This document shows positions 6,496 through 7,299 of a stretch of 7,299 nt of DNA, piece by piece. Position 1 is the first letter of the stretch. Each line of letters starts with the position of its first letter. The notes under the pieces were generated by a model, which saw only the letters and a list, made by a program, of their open reading frames with translations, had not been told where the DNA came from and did no database searches. Location of the stretch: contig JBEEMM010000071.1 of assembly GCA_041192685.1 (NCBI GenBank), positions 1-7,299 of the forward strand. Direction: 5' to 3'. Both the position numbers and the translations under genes were made by a program. Source of the stretch: TMED14 sp041192685 (GTDB lineage: Bacteria > Bacteroidota > Bacteroidia > Flavobacteriales > Schleiferiaceae).

Positions 6496-7299
6496 ATGAC
6501 TCTAATCGCATCGGTATCAGGAATTCGCGGAACCATTGGGGGAGCCGTGGGCAGCAACCTAACTCCTCTGGATGCCGTGGCATTTGCCAGCGCATACGGC
6601 CAGTGGCTGCGGGTTCAGTCCGGCAGCGACCGCCGACTTCGGGTTGCCCTTGGTCGCGACGCACGCACCTCGGGCGAGGCCCTGAGCGACCTGGTAGTTT
6701 CTACGCTGCGCTTTCAGGGAATCGATGTGCTCGACCTCGGACTCTCTACCACCCCAACCGTTGAAATGATGGTTACCTGGGAAGGCTGCGACGGAGGCAT
6801 TATTCTCACCGCTTCGCACAATCCCGGGGAGTGGAACGCCCTGAAGCTTCTCAACGCGCGGGGTGAGTTCCTGAGCGCCGAGGATGGCGCCAAGATTCTA
6901 AAAGCCCGAGAAGAGGGCAATTTCAACTTTGCCCCAGTGTCTGAGTTGGGCCATAGAATCGCCGTGCAAGACGGCATTGAGCGGCACATACAAGCTATTT
7001 TAAATCTTGACTTAGTTGATGTTGAGGCCATTAGGGCGAGCGGATTTTCTGTTGCGGTCGATGCCGTAGCTTCCACCGGCGGAATCGCAATACCCATGCT
7101 CCTCAAGGCATTGGGCGTGGCGCGCATCGAGGGCCTGCATTGCGAGCCCACGGGGCATTTTCCGCACAATCCAGAACCCTTGCGCAAGCACCTCGACGAG
7201 ATCTGCGCCCTTGTTCCTGAAACGAAGTGCGACCTGGGAATCGTCGTCGATCCCGACGTCGACCGCTTGGTCTTTGTCAGCGAAGACGGTGAGCTCTTT
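6496..7299 (+). CDS. glmM: Phosphoglucosamine mutase-type phosphohexomutase (GlmM), partial; C-terminal part lies beyond the right edge
   Basis: GlmM interconverts glucosamine-6-phosphate and glucosamine-1-phosphate in the cytoplasm, feeding UDP-GlcNAc for peptidoglycan and lipopolysaccharide. From ATG 6496-6498 the frame is open for 268 codons to the edge, about 58-60% of the usual 450-460. Visible motifs are SGIRGTIGG (8-16), ALGRDARTSG (51-60), the catalytic TASHNP (105-110) with phosphoserine Ser107, EWNALKLLN (112-120), VDAVASTGG (188-196) and the metal-binding DPDVDR (252-257, Asp252, Asp254, Asp256). The sugar-specificity loop and phosphate-binding domain 4 are beyond the window, so phosphomannomutase or phosphoglucomutase specificity cannot be excluded; Bacteroidota proteins with this opening (MTLI..SGIRGTIGG) are normally annotated as GlmM. 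The position with Asn or His in most relatives (VDxxN) is Ala192 here. The start is fixed by the family-typical N-terminus and a good promoter 22 bases upstream. It is transcribed away from the DUF368 operon. Confidence 0.92.
   Translation, partial: MTLIASVSGIRGTIGGAVGSNLTPLDAVAFASAYGQWLRVQSGSDRRLRVALGRDARTSGEALSDLVVSTLRFQGIDVLDLGLSTTPTVEMMVTWEGCDGGIILTASHNPGEWNALKLLNARGEFLSAEDGAKILKAREEGNFNFAPVSELGHRIAVQDGIERHIQAILNLDLVDVEAIRASGFSVAVDAVASTGGIAIPMLLKALGVARIEGLHCEPTGHFPHNPEPLRKHLDEICALVPETKCDLGIVVDPDVDRLVFVSEDGELF

Noticed and set aside
6559..7187. Minus-strand open frames opposite glmM
   Set aside because: glmM motifs account for the plus strand. The antisense translations show no domain and would begin inside glmM with no promoter support.
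1..7299. Mobile elements, CRISPR arrays, toxin-antitoxin or defence genes, tRNA or rRNA
   Set aside because: All coding space is filled by conserved core genes with uniform composition. I found no terminal repeats, transposase motifs, spaced repeats or RNA-gene signatures.

Overview
The window suggests a member of the Bacteroidota, probably Flavobacteriales-like, with fairly high GC for that group. Three things point there. The protein variants are ones I associate with this phylum: UvrB with MYGGDRSRKE, a phosphoglucosamine mutase with EWNALKLLN after its catalytic serine, and a DUF349 protein with an ENNMGFFQ tail. Promoter-like matches follow the Bacteroidota TAnnTTTG -7 consensus. The gene starts have no clear Shine-Dalgarno sequences. 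This is a recognition-based call, not a phylogeny.

Layout: positions 1-6363 carry five tightly packed minus-strand genes, read from right to left: a TPR-repeat protein (4972-6363), a DUF368 membrane protein of the undecaprenyl-phosphate translocase (PopT) family (4080-4961), shikimate dehydrogenase aroE (3300-4076), a DUF349 helical-repeat protein (1338-3269), and the first two thirds of uvrB (1-1334, cut by the left edge). The gaps are 10, 3, 30 and 3 bases, so this is very likely one operon. A 132-base divergent intergenic region (6364-6495) separates it from a plus-strand glmM-type phosphoglucosamine mutase (6496-7299, cut by the right edge).

Working together: the clearest shared theme is the cell envelope. 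GlmM makes glucosamine-1-phosphate for UDP-GlcNAc, and the DUF368 protein is expected to return the lipid carrier undecaprenyl phosphate to the cytoplasmic face. The TPR protein beside it is a plausible but unproven partner. aroE (aromatic amino acids), the DUF349 protein and uvrB (excision repair) look like housekeeping genes that share the transcript.

Overall this is ordinary core chromosome. I see no mobile element, CRISPR array, tRNA, rRNA or defence locus. The points most worth a second look are a TAnnTTTG element overlapping the TPR stop codon that would give a leaderless DUF368 mRNA, the single in-frame TAG between DUF368 and aroE, an N-terminal extension on UvrB, divergent active-site loops in AroE, and the acidic repeat-bearing head of the DUF349 protein.
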